DNA from: Bacteroidales bacterium | GTDB lineage: Bacteria > Bacteroidota > Bacteroidia > Bacteroidales > F082 | DNA length: 10,807 nucleotides | Assembly: GCA_900769945.1 (NCBI GenBank) | Contig: CAAGIO010000008.1 | Location: 1 to 10,807, forward strand | Direction of reading: 5' to 3' | Shown: positions 1 through 6,019 of the stretch, in pieces | How positions within the stretch are numbered: the first letter of the stretch is position 1 | How the letters are laid out: each line of letters begins with the position of its first letter | Program-made: the position numbers and the translations under genes | The notes under the pieces: model-generated | The model's input: only the letters and a program-made list of their open reading frames with translations | Databases searched by the model: none | What the model was told of the DNA's origin: nothing

Positions 1-83
1 AATGCCATTGACACCGTGAGGCCAACAAGGTTGATAGCCCCGTATAACTTATTCTTCTTTAAGAAGTTCCAAAAACTCTTCAT
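1..83 (-). CDS. ABC transporter permease, FtsX/MacB type (N-terminal fragment)
   Basis: Only the first 27 codons are inside the window; the gene continues past the left edge. The start is ATG at 83, three bases beyond the TAA of the adaptor gene, so it is the third gene of the efflux operon. The visible protein begins MKSFWNFLKKNKLYGAINL and continues into VGLTVSMA. A short amphipathic stretch with K/N residues leading into the first membrane helix (NLVGLTVSMA) is the usual beginning of Bacteroidota MacB/FtsX-like permeases that pair with TolC and HlyD partners. By family it would sit in the inner membrane and be driven by an ABC ATPase that is not visible here. The family call rests on this short N-terminus plus the operon context, and the substrate cannot be told. 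Confidence 0.72.
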   Translation of the reverse strand, partial: MKSFWNFLKKNKLYGAINLVGLTVSMA

Positions 84-86
84 CGC

Positions 87-1343
87 TTAAAAAACTAATA
101 CATCACTATCACCATAAGTATCATACCCGGAGGTAATCACCCTTTCACCGGGCTCCAGGCCCTCAAGGACTTCGTAGTACTGGGGATTCTGACGGCCAAT
201 GCGGATCTCTCTCTTGACGGCTTTGGTGCCTTCTTTGTTAACGACATAGATCCATTTGCCGCCGGTCTTCTGGTAGAATGTGCCTCTTGGGACAAGCACT
301 GCGTCCTCAGCCTGTCCGAGCTGGAGGTTCAGATAGTAAGTCTGTCCGCTGCGTATGTTGTCGGGTGTCTCACCATCGAATTTGAAGTCGGCCTTGAACT
401 TGCCGTCACGCACTTCGGGATATACCTTGCGAATGATTGCGCTGTATGACTCATTCTGCCTCTGGAAGGTGGCGCAGAGCCCCGCATTTACCCTGTCAAT
501 ATAATGCTCATCTATCTGTGCCTCAATCTTATAACTGTCAAGGCTGTTGATTTGCCCTATCTTCGTCCCCGAAGAAATGGACTGTCCGAGGACAACGTCA
601 AGGAAGCCTAACTCCCCATCGATAGGCGCTTTTATCTCTAAGTTCTCTTTCCTGCGGCGTATTATCTGCATGTTTAACCTCATATTGTCCAAGCTCTCTT
701 GCATCTGCTTTATCTGTACGCTGCGATAGACGCTGTCCTGCTCGGCGCGCTCTATCACCAACTCTAACTTGCTGGCAGACAGCTCGTAATCTTCCTTGGA
801 TGTGAGATAAACCTCCTGCGCAATGAGCTTGTCGTCATACAACGCCTTGTTCTGCTCGTATTTCCTCTTCAAACGATTGACTTCTGTCTGCAGCTGTAAC
901 CTGTCCTGACGTAAGGATAGTTTTTGCTGCTCCATGGAAATCAATGTGTTACGCAGGATGTTCTCTTTCTCTGCGAGTTCTGCCTCCGAGTTGAGTATCT
1001 GAAGGTCGAGATTGTCGTTGCTTAAACGTATTATCACGTCGCCGGCTTTCACCCTTGAGCCTTCCTCATTGACGATTTCTGTTACTATGCCGCCCTCTTG
1101 TGGACTGAGCTGTATGGTGGTCATCGGCTGCACCTGCCCGTTGATACGTATGTAATCGTTAAACTCTCCTTGACGTACCTCGCTGATTGTCAATGTGTCG
1201 GGGTTGATTCTTAATGTGGAAGCGTTGTCTCTGAAAACGAGCCAGATGATGAACGCGAGAAGGACTGCCCCTCCCCAATAAGGAAGCGACTTCTTTGAAA
1301 ACACTAACGCAAGCCCTTTTTTCTTTTCGATGATTTTATCCAT
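87..1343 (-). CDS. HlyD-family periplasmic adaptor subunit of a tripartite efflux pump
   Basis: Predicted membrane-fusion protein linking an inner-membrane ABC permease to a TolC channel. Numbered from ATG at 1343 (418 aa): a basic N-terminus (MDKIIEKKKG), one membrane anchor at about 23-37, a first biotinyl/lipoyl half-motif at about 66-110 (IRINGQVQP, EEGSRVKAGDVIIRLSN), a long alpha-helical hairpin rich in E, Q, L and K at about 112-235, the second lipoyl half at about 236-265 (IKAPIDGELGFLDVVLGQ), a beta-barrel at about 270-345 and a membrane-proximal domain to 418 ending GLEPGERVITSGYDTYGDSDVLVF-type. A TTG at 1361, overlapping the TGA of the tolC-like gene, would add six residues (MKINTI). 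I prefer ATG because MDxxIEKKKG is how I remember related adaptors starting, but coupling through the TTG is possible. It lies between the TolC gene and the permease in one operon. Family call is firm; substrate is unknown. Confidence 0.93.
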   Translation of the reverse strand: MDKIIEKKKGLALVFSKKSLPYWGGAVLLAFIIWLVFRDNASTLRINPDTLTISEVRQGEFNDYIRINGQVQPMTTIQLSPQEGGIVTEIVNEEGSRVKAGDVIIRLSNDNLDLQILNSEAELAEKENILRNTLISMEQQKLSLRQDRLQLQTEVNRLKRKYEQNKALYDDKLIAQEVYLTSKEDYELSASKLELVIERAEQDSVYRSVQIKQMQESLDNMRLNMQIIRRRKENLEIKAPIDGELGFLDVVLGQSISSGTKIGQINSLDSYKIEAQIDEHYIDRVNAGLCATFQRQNESYSAIIRKVYPEVRDGKFKADFKFDGETPDNIRSGQTYYLNLQLGQAEDAVLVPRGTFYQKTGGKWIYVVNKEGTKAVKREIRIGRQNPQYYEVLEGLEPGERVITSGYDTYGDSDVLVF

Positions 1344-1357
1344 AATAGTATTGATTT

Positions 1358-2689
1358 TCAAAATTGATTAAGATATGATTCTCCATTATAGTAACGAACG
1401 ATGGCGCATTTGATGAGATATTGGAGCTCGGCGTTGAGTTTTGAAGCCATAGCCTCAAGGTATTTCCCGCTTGCTGTCTGATACTCAATGCTTGAGATGA
1501 TGCCTTGCTCGAATTTCTTCTTGTTTAGGTTGAACGATTCTTTTTGAGTGTTGGCGAATGTCTCTGCTTGTTGTAGTGCGGCTTTGGCTCCATCGCGCTC
1601 GTTGACGGCTCTATATACCTCATTCTCAATCTCTTTCTGACTCTGCTCGTATTCAGCAGTTGCTCTCGAATACTCGTTTTTCTTACTTCTGATGTTCGTG
1701 ATGCTGTAAAGCTGGTTGTAAATAGGTATTGCTAACGATAACTGTATATATTCTCCCATGTTGTTTTTAAATTGGTTTTTGAAAGATGGGGTGGAGACAG
1801 TGTTGTTGCCCGGATAGTTGTAGTAACTCGTTGACCATCCGCCATATAGCGACAGCCTCGGCGCGATTTGCCAGCGTGCTGTCTTTAACTCCACCATCGC
1901 ATTTTTCATCTTCCCTCTTGCGACCTTTGTCCGCGGGTTCCACTCCTTGGCATAATCCACAATGTCGGCAGCTGTTAGCTCGCTCTTCTCGGTAAGATGG
2001 TTGCTGTGCTCTAAAATCAGCTCTTCTTCAATGGGATAGAACATGATGTCTTTCAGCGTTATCAATGATTCCTCGTATCTGTTTTTTGTATTGATGAGTG
2101 AATATTGTTTCTCGGCGAGGTCTGCCTCAATCTGTACTACGTCTGAATGGCTCTTCTGTCCGAGTTCCTCCTGCCTCTTTGTTAGGGTGAGAGTCTCTTC
2201 CAAAGTCTGCACCTGCTCTGTGATAATGTCTGTAAGTTGTTGATAATAAATGGTGTTAAAGAAGGCCTGCATTGTTGTGAGACATATCTCGTTCTCCTCA
2301 ATCTCTTGTTTGCTGAGTCCCATCTTCACCATCATCTTGCTGATACGCATATTGTTGACGGCCTTGAAGCCGTTGAAAAGTGTCAGTGCTGCGCTGATGG
2401 AATAACCGTTGTTGAACGATGTCGTATTGATATAGGTGTTTGTCTCTGGGTCTATGGTCCTGCCGTAGTTGTTGTAGGCGTAAGCCCCAGCGTCAACAGA
2501 TGGAGTGAAGGCCTTTAATATCGATTCCCGTCTCGCTAACTGCTCATCATCGCGGTCTGCCTCTTGAATCCTCATCTTCGTGGAGTTGTTGAGAGCGTAT
2601 TCCATGCACTCTCTCAGGCTCATCGTGGTTTGTGCAAAACAGCTTATTTGTATCAGTATTAAGCACAATAATGTCGTTCTTTTTCTCAT
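1358..2689 (-). CDS. TolC-family outer-membrane efflux protein
   Basis: Predicted outer-membrane channel of a tripartite pump, 443 aa, a normal length for the family. A signal peptide covers about residues 1-20 (MRKRTTLLCLILIQISCFAQ); Cys17 lacks a good lipobox, so signal peptidase I cleavage is more likely than lipidation. The mature part shows the two-fold repeat of outer-membrane efflux proteins: a first half starting MSLRECMEYALNNS with long helices at about 125-215 (QTLEETLTLTKRQEELGQKS, then SDVVQIEADLAEKQYSL) and a second half at about 240-440 (LSLAIPIYNQ, then ERDGAKAALQQAETF and FEQGIISSIEYQTA). An extended strand segment with YNNYGRTIDPETNTY at about 72-86 is typical of Bacteroidota members. 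It is the first gene of the efflux operon, and its TGA overlaps a possible TTG start of the adaptor. A GGAGG lies 15 nt before the ATG, too far to be an ordinary ribosome-binding site. Confidence 0.94.
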   Translation of the reverse strand: MRKRTTLLCLILIQISCFAQTTMSLRECMEYALNNSTKMRIQEADRDDEQLARRESILKAFTPSVDAGAYAYNNYGRTIDPETNTYINTTSFNNGYSISAALTLFNGFKAVNNMRISKMMVKMGLSKQEIEENEICLTTMQAFFNTIYYQQLTDIITEQVQTLEETLTLTKRQEELGQKSHSDVVQIEADLAEKQYSLINTKNRYEESLITLKDIMFYPIEEELILEHSNHLTEKSELTAADIVDYAKEWNPRTKVARGKMKNAMVELKTARWQIAPRLSLYGGWSTSYYNYPGNNTVSTPSFKNQFKNNMGEYIQLSLAIPIYNQLYSITNIRSKKNEYSRATAEYEQSQKEIENEVYRAVNERDGAKAALQQAETFANTQKESFNLNKKKFEQGIISSIEYQTASGKYLEAMASKLNAELQYLIKCAIVRYYNGESYLNQF

Positions 2690-2716
2690 GTTTTCTTTTT
2701 TTTTCCTCCTTCACTT

Positions 2717-2733
2717 ATCTAATATTGTGCCAA
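2717..2733 (-). promoter_or_regulatory. Candidate sigma54 (-24/-12) promoter of the efflux operon
   Basis: On the minus strand the bases read TTGGCACAATATTAGAT. Against the sigma54 consensus TGGCACRNNNNTTGCW, the whole -24 block TGGCAC and the purine after it match, the spacing is exact, and the -12 block TTAGAT keeps T, G and the final W but has A for the second T and A for C. The transcript would start near 2706, about 17 nt before the ATG of the tolC-like gene. An adjacent gene encodes a sigma54-interacting regulator, which makes the match more than a chance one. The imperfect -12 box would be consistent with a promoter that is off without its activator. Start site and use are inferred. 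Confidence 0.6.
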
Positions 2734-2781
2734 ACGTGATAAGTTGTTGATATTCAAGGGAGTGAAGAAAACTTATAAAGA

Positions 2782-2823
2782 AATAATGTAAAGAAACTTT
2801 ACAATAGTGTAAGATAACTTTAC
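2782..2823. promoter_or_regulatory. Two phased dyad sites in a 21-bp tandem repeat, candidate enhancers for the NtrC-type regulator
   Basis: Two 21-bp units (2782-2802 and 2803-2823) match at 17 of 21 positions. Each ends in a 15-bp dyad of the form GTAA-N7-TTAC: GTAAAGAAACTTTAC at 2788-2802, a perfect 6-bp inverted repeat around AAA, and GTAAGATAACTTTAC at 2809-2823. The centres are 21 bp apart, two helical turns, so both face the same side of the DNA. They lie about 89 and 110 bp upstream of the predicted sigma54 start, the usual distance for an upstream activating sequence. The dimeric Fis-type DNA-binding domain encoded at 5048-3711 is the obvious candidate ligand. Binding is inferred; the repeats, dyads and spacing are directly visible. 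Confidence 0.62.
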
Positions 2824-2835
2824 AGTAGGGTGGGG

Positions 2836-3714
2836 TTATTTGAAGATGAGGGCGAATGTGGTGTTGCTCTCGGTGCTTTCGATAAGGTCGAGGCTGCCGT
2901 TATGTTGGTTCATTATCTGCCTTGAGAGGCTTAGGCCTATGCCGGAGCCTTTGGGTTTGGTGGTGTAGAATGGGACAAAAATCTGCTCCATGCTTTCTGT
3001 TGTGATAGCCTCGCCGTTGTTTGATACTTCAATGATTGTCTGCACATCTTGGTCGAGGCGTGAGGTGATGGTGATGGCGGTAGCATGGGCTTCTTTGGCG
3101 TTCTTTATTAGGTTTATTATGATTTGTGAGATAAGCCCTTGGTCGGCATAAATCAAGATGTCGTCATTTGATGATGAATAACTGCAGGTTATGCCGGAGG
3201 AGGAGCATTCTTGAGAGGTGAGGTTTATCACTCTGGCGATGAGCTCGTTGACTAAGACGGCTTTCTTGATAGGTCTGGCGACGCCTGTGAGCTGACGGTA
3301 TTTCTCCACAAACTCTATGAGGTCTTTTGAAGAGCTTGATATTGTCTTCAGCCCTGCCTTGATGTCAATTTTATGTTCATTATCAGGTTGTTCCGCATAA
3401 TTCTCAAGCATCTCGCTTAATGAGGCGATGGGGCTTACGGTGTTCATGATTTCGTGGGTGAGTACGCGAATGAGCTTTGTCCACGACTCTTGTTCGTTGC
3501 GTTGCCGTTGTCGTTCGTAAATCCAACGAATGCGGTTTAAAGTCTTGTTGAAGGCGTTGTTCTCCTTGAAGCGGAAGTTCAGCTCATCATCTTCAAAGGC
3601 GTCGAGCATGTATTCCACTTTCCTTCTGTCTTTCTCCCTGACAAGGAAAGCCGTGGCCACGACAGCAATTATCAAGATGGCGACACCTATTAATATATAA
3701 GGCCAGAAACTCAT
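2836..3714 (-). CDS. Short sensor histidine kinase, partner of the sigma54 response regulator
   Basis: Predicted inner-membrane kinase of 292 aa that would phosphorylate the adjacent regulator. One membrane helix covers about 5-24 with almost nothing outside it, followed by a linker/coiled coil at about 28-80. The H-box is LTHEIMNTVSPI with His87 as phosphoacceptor. The HATPase_c domain runs from about 155 to 292: N-box NLIKNAKEA (Asn205), G1-like VSNNGEAI (about 230-237), F-box FVPFYTTKPK and G2 GSGIGLSLSRQI (about 256-267). No periplasmic, PAS or GAF sensor domain is seen, so it is shorter than many relatives. The canonical Asp of the G1 box is Asn232; I recall NNG in related Bacteroidota kinases, so this need not mean inactivity. 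Its ATG overlaps the regulator TGA (ATGA), implying translational coupling. No terminator follows it, so read-through into the tolC-like gene is possible. Confidence 0.92.
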   Translation of the reverse strand: MSFWPYILIGVAILIIAVVATAFLVREKDRRKVEYMLDAFEDDELNFRFKENNAFNKTLNRIRWIYERQRQRNEQESWTKLIRVLTHEIMNTVSPIASLSEMLENYAEQPDNEHKIDIKAGLKTISSSSKDLIEFVEKYRQLTGVARPIKKAVLVNELIARVINLTSQECSSSGITCSYSSSNDDILIYADQGLISQIIINLIKNAKEAHATAITITSRLDQDVQTIIEVSNNGEAITTESMEQIFVPFYTTKPKGSGIGLSLSRQIMNQHNGSLDLIESTESNTTFALIFK

Positions 3715-5048
3715 ATATTATATTTCTTCAGTTTGCTGTAAAGTGTAGGGCGGCTGATACCTAATGACTTAGCTACGAGGCTGAGGTTACCGTTGCAACG
3801 GTCTAACGCTTCTCTTATTGTGCGTTCCTCGGCTTGGTCAAGGGTGGATTCTTGTGTTGTGCCTGAAGAAGAGAAATCAGGCTGTCGGAGCTGTAAGTCG
3901 TTCCTGCCCAACGTCTTATCGTCGGAGAGAATGATGGCTTTCTCAATGCAGTTCTGTAACTCCCTGATGTTGCCTTTCCACGGGTATGACTTCAGTGTGT
4001 CCTGCGCCTCTTCCGAGAGACCTGCAACAGTCCTATGGTATTTTTCGTTAAATCTCCTGATGAAAATCTCTGACAAAGGAATGATGTCGTCGGCTCTTTG
4101 GCGAAGCGATGGAAGAGCTATATGCACTGTGTTGATACGATAGAAGAGGTCTTCTCTGAAAAGACCGTTCTTTACCATGTTCTCAAGGTCTTTGTTGGTG
4201 GCGCAAATAAGTCTGATGTCAATAGTGACTTCTCTTTCAGAGCCCACGCGGCATATCGTCCTGTTTTGTAGGGCGCGAAGGAGTTTTGCCTGAAGATGAA
4301 GCGGGATGTTGCCAATCTCATCGATAAACAAGGTGCCTCCGTTGGCTTGCTCAAATTTCCCAATATGGTCGGTGAAGGCATCGGTGAAGGCTCCTTTGAT
4401 ATGCCCGAACAGCTCGCTTTCAAACAATGTCTCTGTGATGGCTCCAGCATCAACACAGATGATAGGTGCTGATTTCCTTTTACTTAGGTTGTGAATCTCG
4501 CGTGCCATCATGTCTTTGCCCGTTCCGTTTTCTCCGGTGATGAGCACGTTGGCGTCGGTGGGAGCGATCTTTAACACGTTCCTGCGAATATTGACCATGC
4601 TCTCGCTGTCGCCCCAAAACATCTCGTCATTGCTGTTTGTTGGCGTGGTTTTGTTATTGATAGACAACGCTTTGTCTCTTGCCGCCTCTAATGTGGCTAT
4701 GAGATGCTCGTTTTTCCAAGGCTTCACTATGAAGTCGAACGCTCCACGACGCATGCCTTCTACCGCAAGCTCGATGTTGGCGTATGCGGTGAAGAGTACC
4801 ACTTGGGTGTCCTTATACATCATCTTCAGCTCTTTCACCCAGAATAGCCCTTCATTGCCGCTGTTTGTGTCGGAATGGAAGTTCATGTCGAGTAAGACCA
4901 CGTCGGGACGGAACGCGTTCATTTTTGAGACCAACGACGCCGGCGATGGCAGCGTCTCCACCTCCTCAAAATACATCGGCAAAATGATTCTCAATGTCGA
5001 ACGTATGCCCGCATTGTCATCTACAACCAAAATCTTTCCTTTTTTCAT
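3711..5048 (-). CDS. NtrC-family sigma54-dependent response regulator
   Basis: Predicted cytoplasmic enhancer-binding activator of 445 aa with the complete three-domain layout. The receiver domain (about 5-125) has the acidic pair Asp10/Asp11, phosphoacceptor Asp54 (VVLLDMNF), Thr87 (FTAYA) and Lys109 (VKPW). The AAA+ sigma54-interaction domain (about 143-370) has Walker A GENGTGKD (172-179), the sigma54 contact loop as GAFTDA (219-224; GAFTGA is canonical), Walker B TLFIDEIG (239-246) and arginines of FREDLFYRIN (297-306). A Fis-type helix-turn-helix ends the protein (about 404-445: GNLSLVAKSLGISRPTLYSK). It is first in an operon with the histidine kinase (ATGA overlap) and is followed by the efflux operon with a sigma54-like promoter, so those pump genes are its likely targets. 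A Bacteroidota -7 element lies just upstream of its ATG. Confidence 0.95.
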   Translation of the reverse strand: MKKGKILVVDDNAGIRSTLRIILPMYFEEVETLPSPASLVSKMNAFRPDVVLLDMNFHSDTNSGNEGLFWVKELKMMYKDTQVVLFTAYANIELAVEGMRRGAFDFIVKPWKNEHLIATLEAARDKALSINNKTTPTNSNDEMFWGDSESMVNIRRNVLKIAPTDANVLITGENGTGKDMMAREIHNLSKRKSAPIICVDAGAITETLFESELFGHIKGAFTDAFTDHIGKFEQANGGTLFIDEIGNIPLHLQAKLLRALQNRTICRVGSEREVTIDIRLICATNKDLENMVKNGLFREDLFYRINTVHIALPSLRQRADDIIPLSEIFIRRFNEKYHRTVAGLSEEAQDTLKSYPWKGNIRELQNCIEKAIILSDDKTLGRNDLQLRQPDFSSSGTTQESTLDQAEERTIREALDRCNGNLSLVAKSLGISRPTLYSKLKKYNI

Positions 5049-5068
5049 AACCTTTATTAATTTGTCGG

Positions 5069-5076
5069 CAAAAATA
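5069..5076 (-). promoter_or_regulatory. Candidate Bacteroidota promoter -7 element for the response regulator gene
   Basis: The minus strand reads TATTTTTG, an exact fit to the TAnnTTTG consensus of the Bacteroidota primary sigma factor. It ends 20 bases before the ATG at 5048, leaving a short leader. No clear -33 TTTG is seen at the expected distance. The element sits within the T-rich tail of the terminator of the upstream gene. Confidence 0.5.
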
Positions 5077-5110
5077 TAAAAAACAGGTCGAAAAAACTAA
5101 TTTCAACCTG
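5077..5110 (-). terminator. Rho-independent terminator of the small T9SS cargo gene
   Basis: On the minus strand CAGGTTGAAA pairs with TTTCGACCTG across a 7-nt loop (10 bp with one U-G wobble), and six T residues follow. It lies 78 bases past the stop at 5188 and just before the regulator promoter. Read on the plus strand the same stem would hold a C-A mismatch, so the minus orientation fits better, and all neighbouring genes are on that strand. Confidence 0.75.
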
Positions 5111-5124
5111 CTTTTTGATGGTAT

Positions 5125-5167
5125 TAAGACACAAGATATGAAATATATCTTGATTATCAGTGTCTTA
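5125..5167. other. Extended imperfect hairpin in the 3' untranslated region of the T9SS cargo gene
   Basis: TAAGACAC (5125-5132) is complementary to GTGTCTTA (5160-5167), and inside it AAGATAT (5133-5139) is complementary to ATATCTT (5145-5151) around a 5-nt loop. An 8-nt one-sided bulge, GATTATCA, separates the two arms. The whole 15-bp paired structure lies between the stop at 5188 and the terminator at 5110-5077. There is no U-tract after it on either strand, so it is not a simple terminator; it may stabilise the transcript end or be a protein-binding site. Confidence 0.5.
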
Positions 5168-5187
5168 TGTTGTTTGCTTGTGAATAA

Positions 5188-5922
5188 TTATTTCTTTACA
5201 ACGATTTTGTTTGATTTCTCAACCTTTCCGTTGATGATGAGGCTGTAGAAATAAACGCCGTCGGTGAGGTCGCTTACGTTGATGCTTGCTTTACCTGACA
5301 TGCCGTTGATTTCGTTTCTCATAACTTCCTGTCCCATAATGTTGCATATTGAGATTTCTGCGCTGTTGACATCTGCTGGGAAGTTGTAGTCGAAGTTAAC
5401 GGTCTTGCTTGCTGGTGTTGGGTAAGCGTTGCTGAAGACGTTCTCGCTGTTAAATTCTGAGACGTTCTCCAAGCTGTATTTGAAGATGACGTTGATAACG
5501 AATTTTGCATCTGGATTTGACTCCTCGTAGATGTAATATGTCATGCTCTGCTCGCCGAAGACAGGCTCATCGGTTTGTGACATGTAGTGTGCGCTGAATA
5601 AGAGAGGCTCGCCTGGATTTGCTTCTGTTGGGTTTGAAACATACATTGTTGGGCTGAGGCACTGACCGAAGCAGATGTAGTTAAGGGTGTTTTCAATGAC
5701 GTTGTTCTCAACTTTCTCACCTATTAAAGTGAGTCTATCTAATGCCATTACGTCAAATTCGATGCTGAGTTCGCCCCATGTCTCTGCGCCGTCACCAAAA
5801 ACGACGTATGATGCGCCGCTTTCAATTTTCTCGCCTGTTTCTTTCTCAAATACTTCGATGTTTTGTGCTGTCACAGCAAACATCGAGATGAGGAGTGATA
5901 ATGAAAGTAAAAGTTTCTTCAT
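5188..5922 (-). CDS. Small secreted protein with a C-terminal T9SS type A sorting domain, function unknown
   Basis: 244 aa. A signal peptide covers about 1-19 (MKKLLLSLSLLISMFAVTA), sending it to the periplasm. The central part (about 20-155) looks all-beta and holds the only two cysteines before the sorting domain, Cys84 and Cys88, in NYICFGQCLSP; they could form a disulfide in the oxidising periplasm. Downstream GEPLLFSAHYM and FGEQSMTYYIYEESNPDAKF read like strands of a beta-sandwich. The C-terminal domain (about 161-244) is a T9SS sorting signal: AYPTPASKTVNFDY (YPTPA in place of the commoner YPNPA), ISICNIMGQEV, then LTDGVYFYSLIINGKVEKS and KIVVKK. By family it would be exported across the outer membrane and usually attached to the surface. 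I recall small T9SS cargo with a similar short Cys-x3-Cys segment but cannot name a domain. It lies alone between hutU and the regulator, and no clear promoter is seen. Confidence 0.88.
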   Translation of the reverse strand: MKKLLLSLSLLISMFAVTAQNIEVFEKETGEKIESGASYVVFGDGAETWGELSIEFDVMALDRLTLIGEKVENNVIENTLNYICFGQCLSPTMYVSNPTEANPGEPLLFSAHYMSQTDEPVFGEQSMTYYIYEESNPDAKFVINVIFKYSLENVSEFNSENVFSNAYPTPASKTVNFDYNFPADVNSAEISICNIMGQEVMRNEINGMSGKASINVSDLTDGVYFYSLIINGKVEKSNKIVVKK

Positions 5923-5973
5923 GATAAATTAATTTAAAATGTTAATAAAAAATGATAATTTCTAATGTTTTGT

Positions 5974-6010
5974 CTTACAGCCGCAAGTCGTTTCTTCTCA
6001 CGGCTGTAAG
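5974..6010 (-). terminator. Hairpin after the urocanate hydratase stop, possible terminator
   Basis: CTTACAGCCG and CGGCTGTAAG form a perfect 10-bp stem around a 17-nt loop, starting 9 bases after the TAA at 6022-6020. On the minus strand the bases after it are ACAAAACATT, not a U-tract, so it is not a textbook intrinsic terminator. It may still end the hutU transcript or protect its 3' end. Confidence 0.5.
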
Positions 6011-6019
6011 GGAGTGTTG

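Noticed and set aside
2701..2710. GGAGG on the minus strand as the tolC ribosome-binding site.
   Set aside because: It lies about 15 nt from the ATG, too far for usual pairing, and lies where the predicted transcript would start; Bacteroidota rarely depend on such sites.
2762..2776. A possible third GTAA-N7-TTAC-like site (GTGAAGAAAACTTAT).
   Set aside because: It matches the first dyad at only 10 of 15 positions, lacks both outer half-sites, and its 26-bp offset breaks the 21-bp phasing.
4172..4456. A 94-codon minus-strand frame inside the regulator gene.
   Set aside because: It lies wholly within the AAA+ coding region in another frame, and the regulator has all its motifs in the main frame.
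5084..5116. The 5084-5110 stem as a plus-strand terminator, since CTTTTT follows on that strand.
   Set aside because: On the plus strand the stem has a C-A mismatch, and no plus-strand gene lies upstream.
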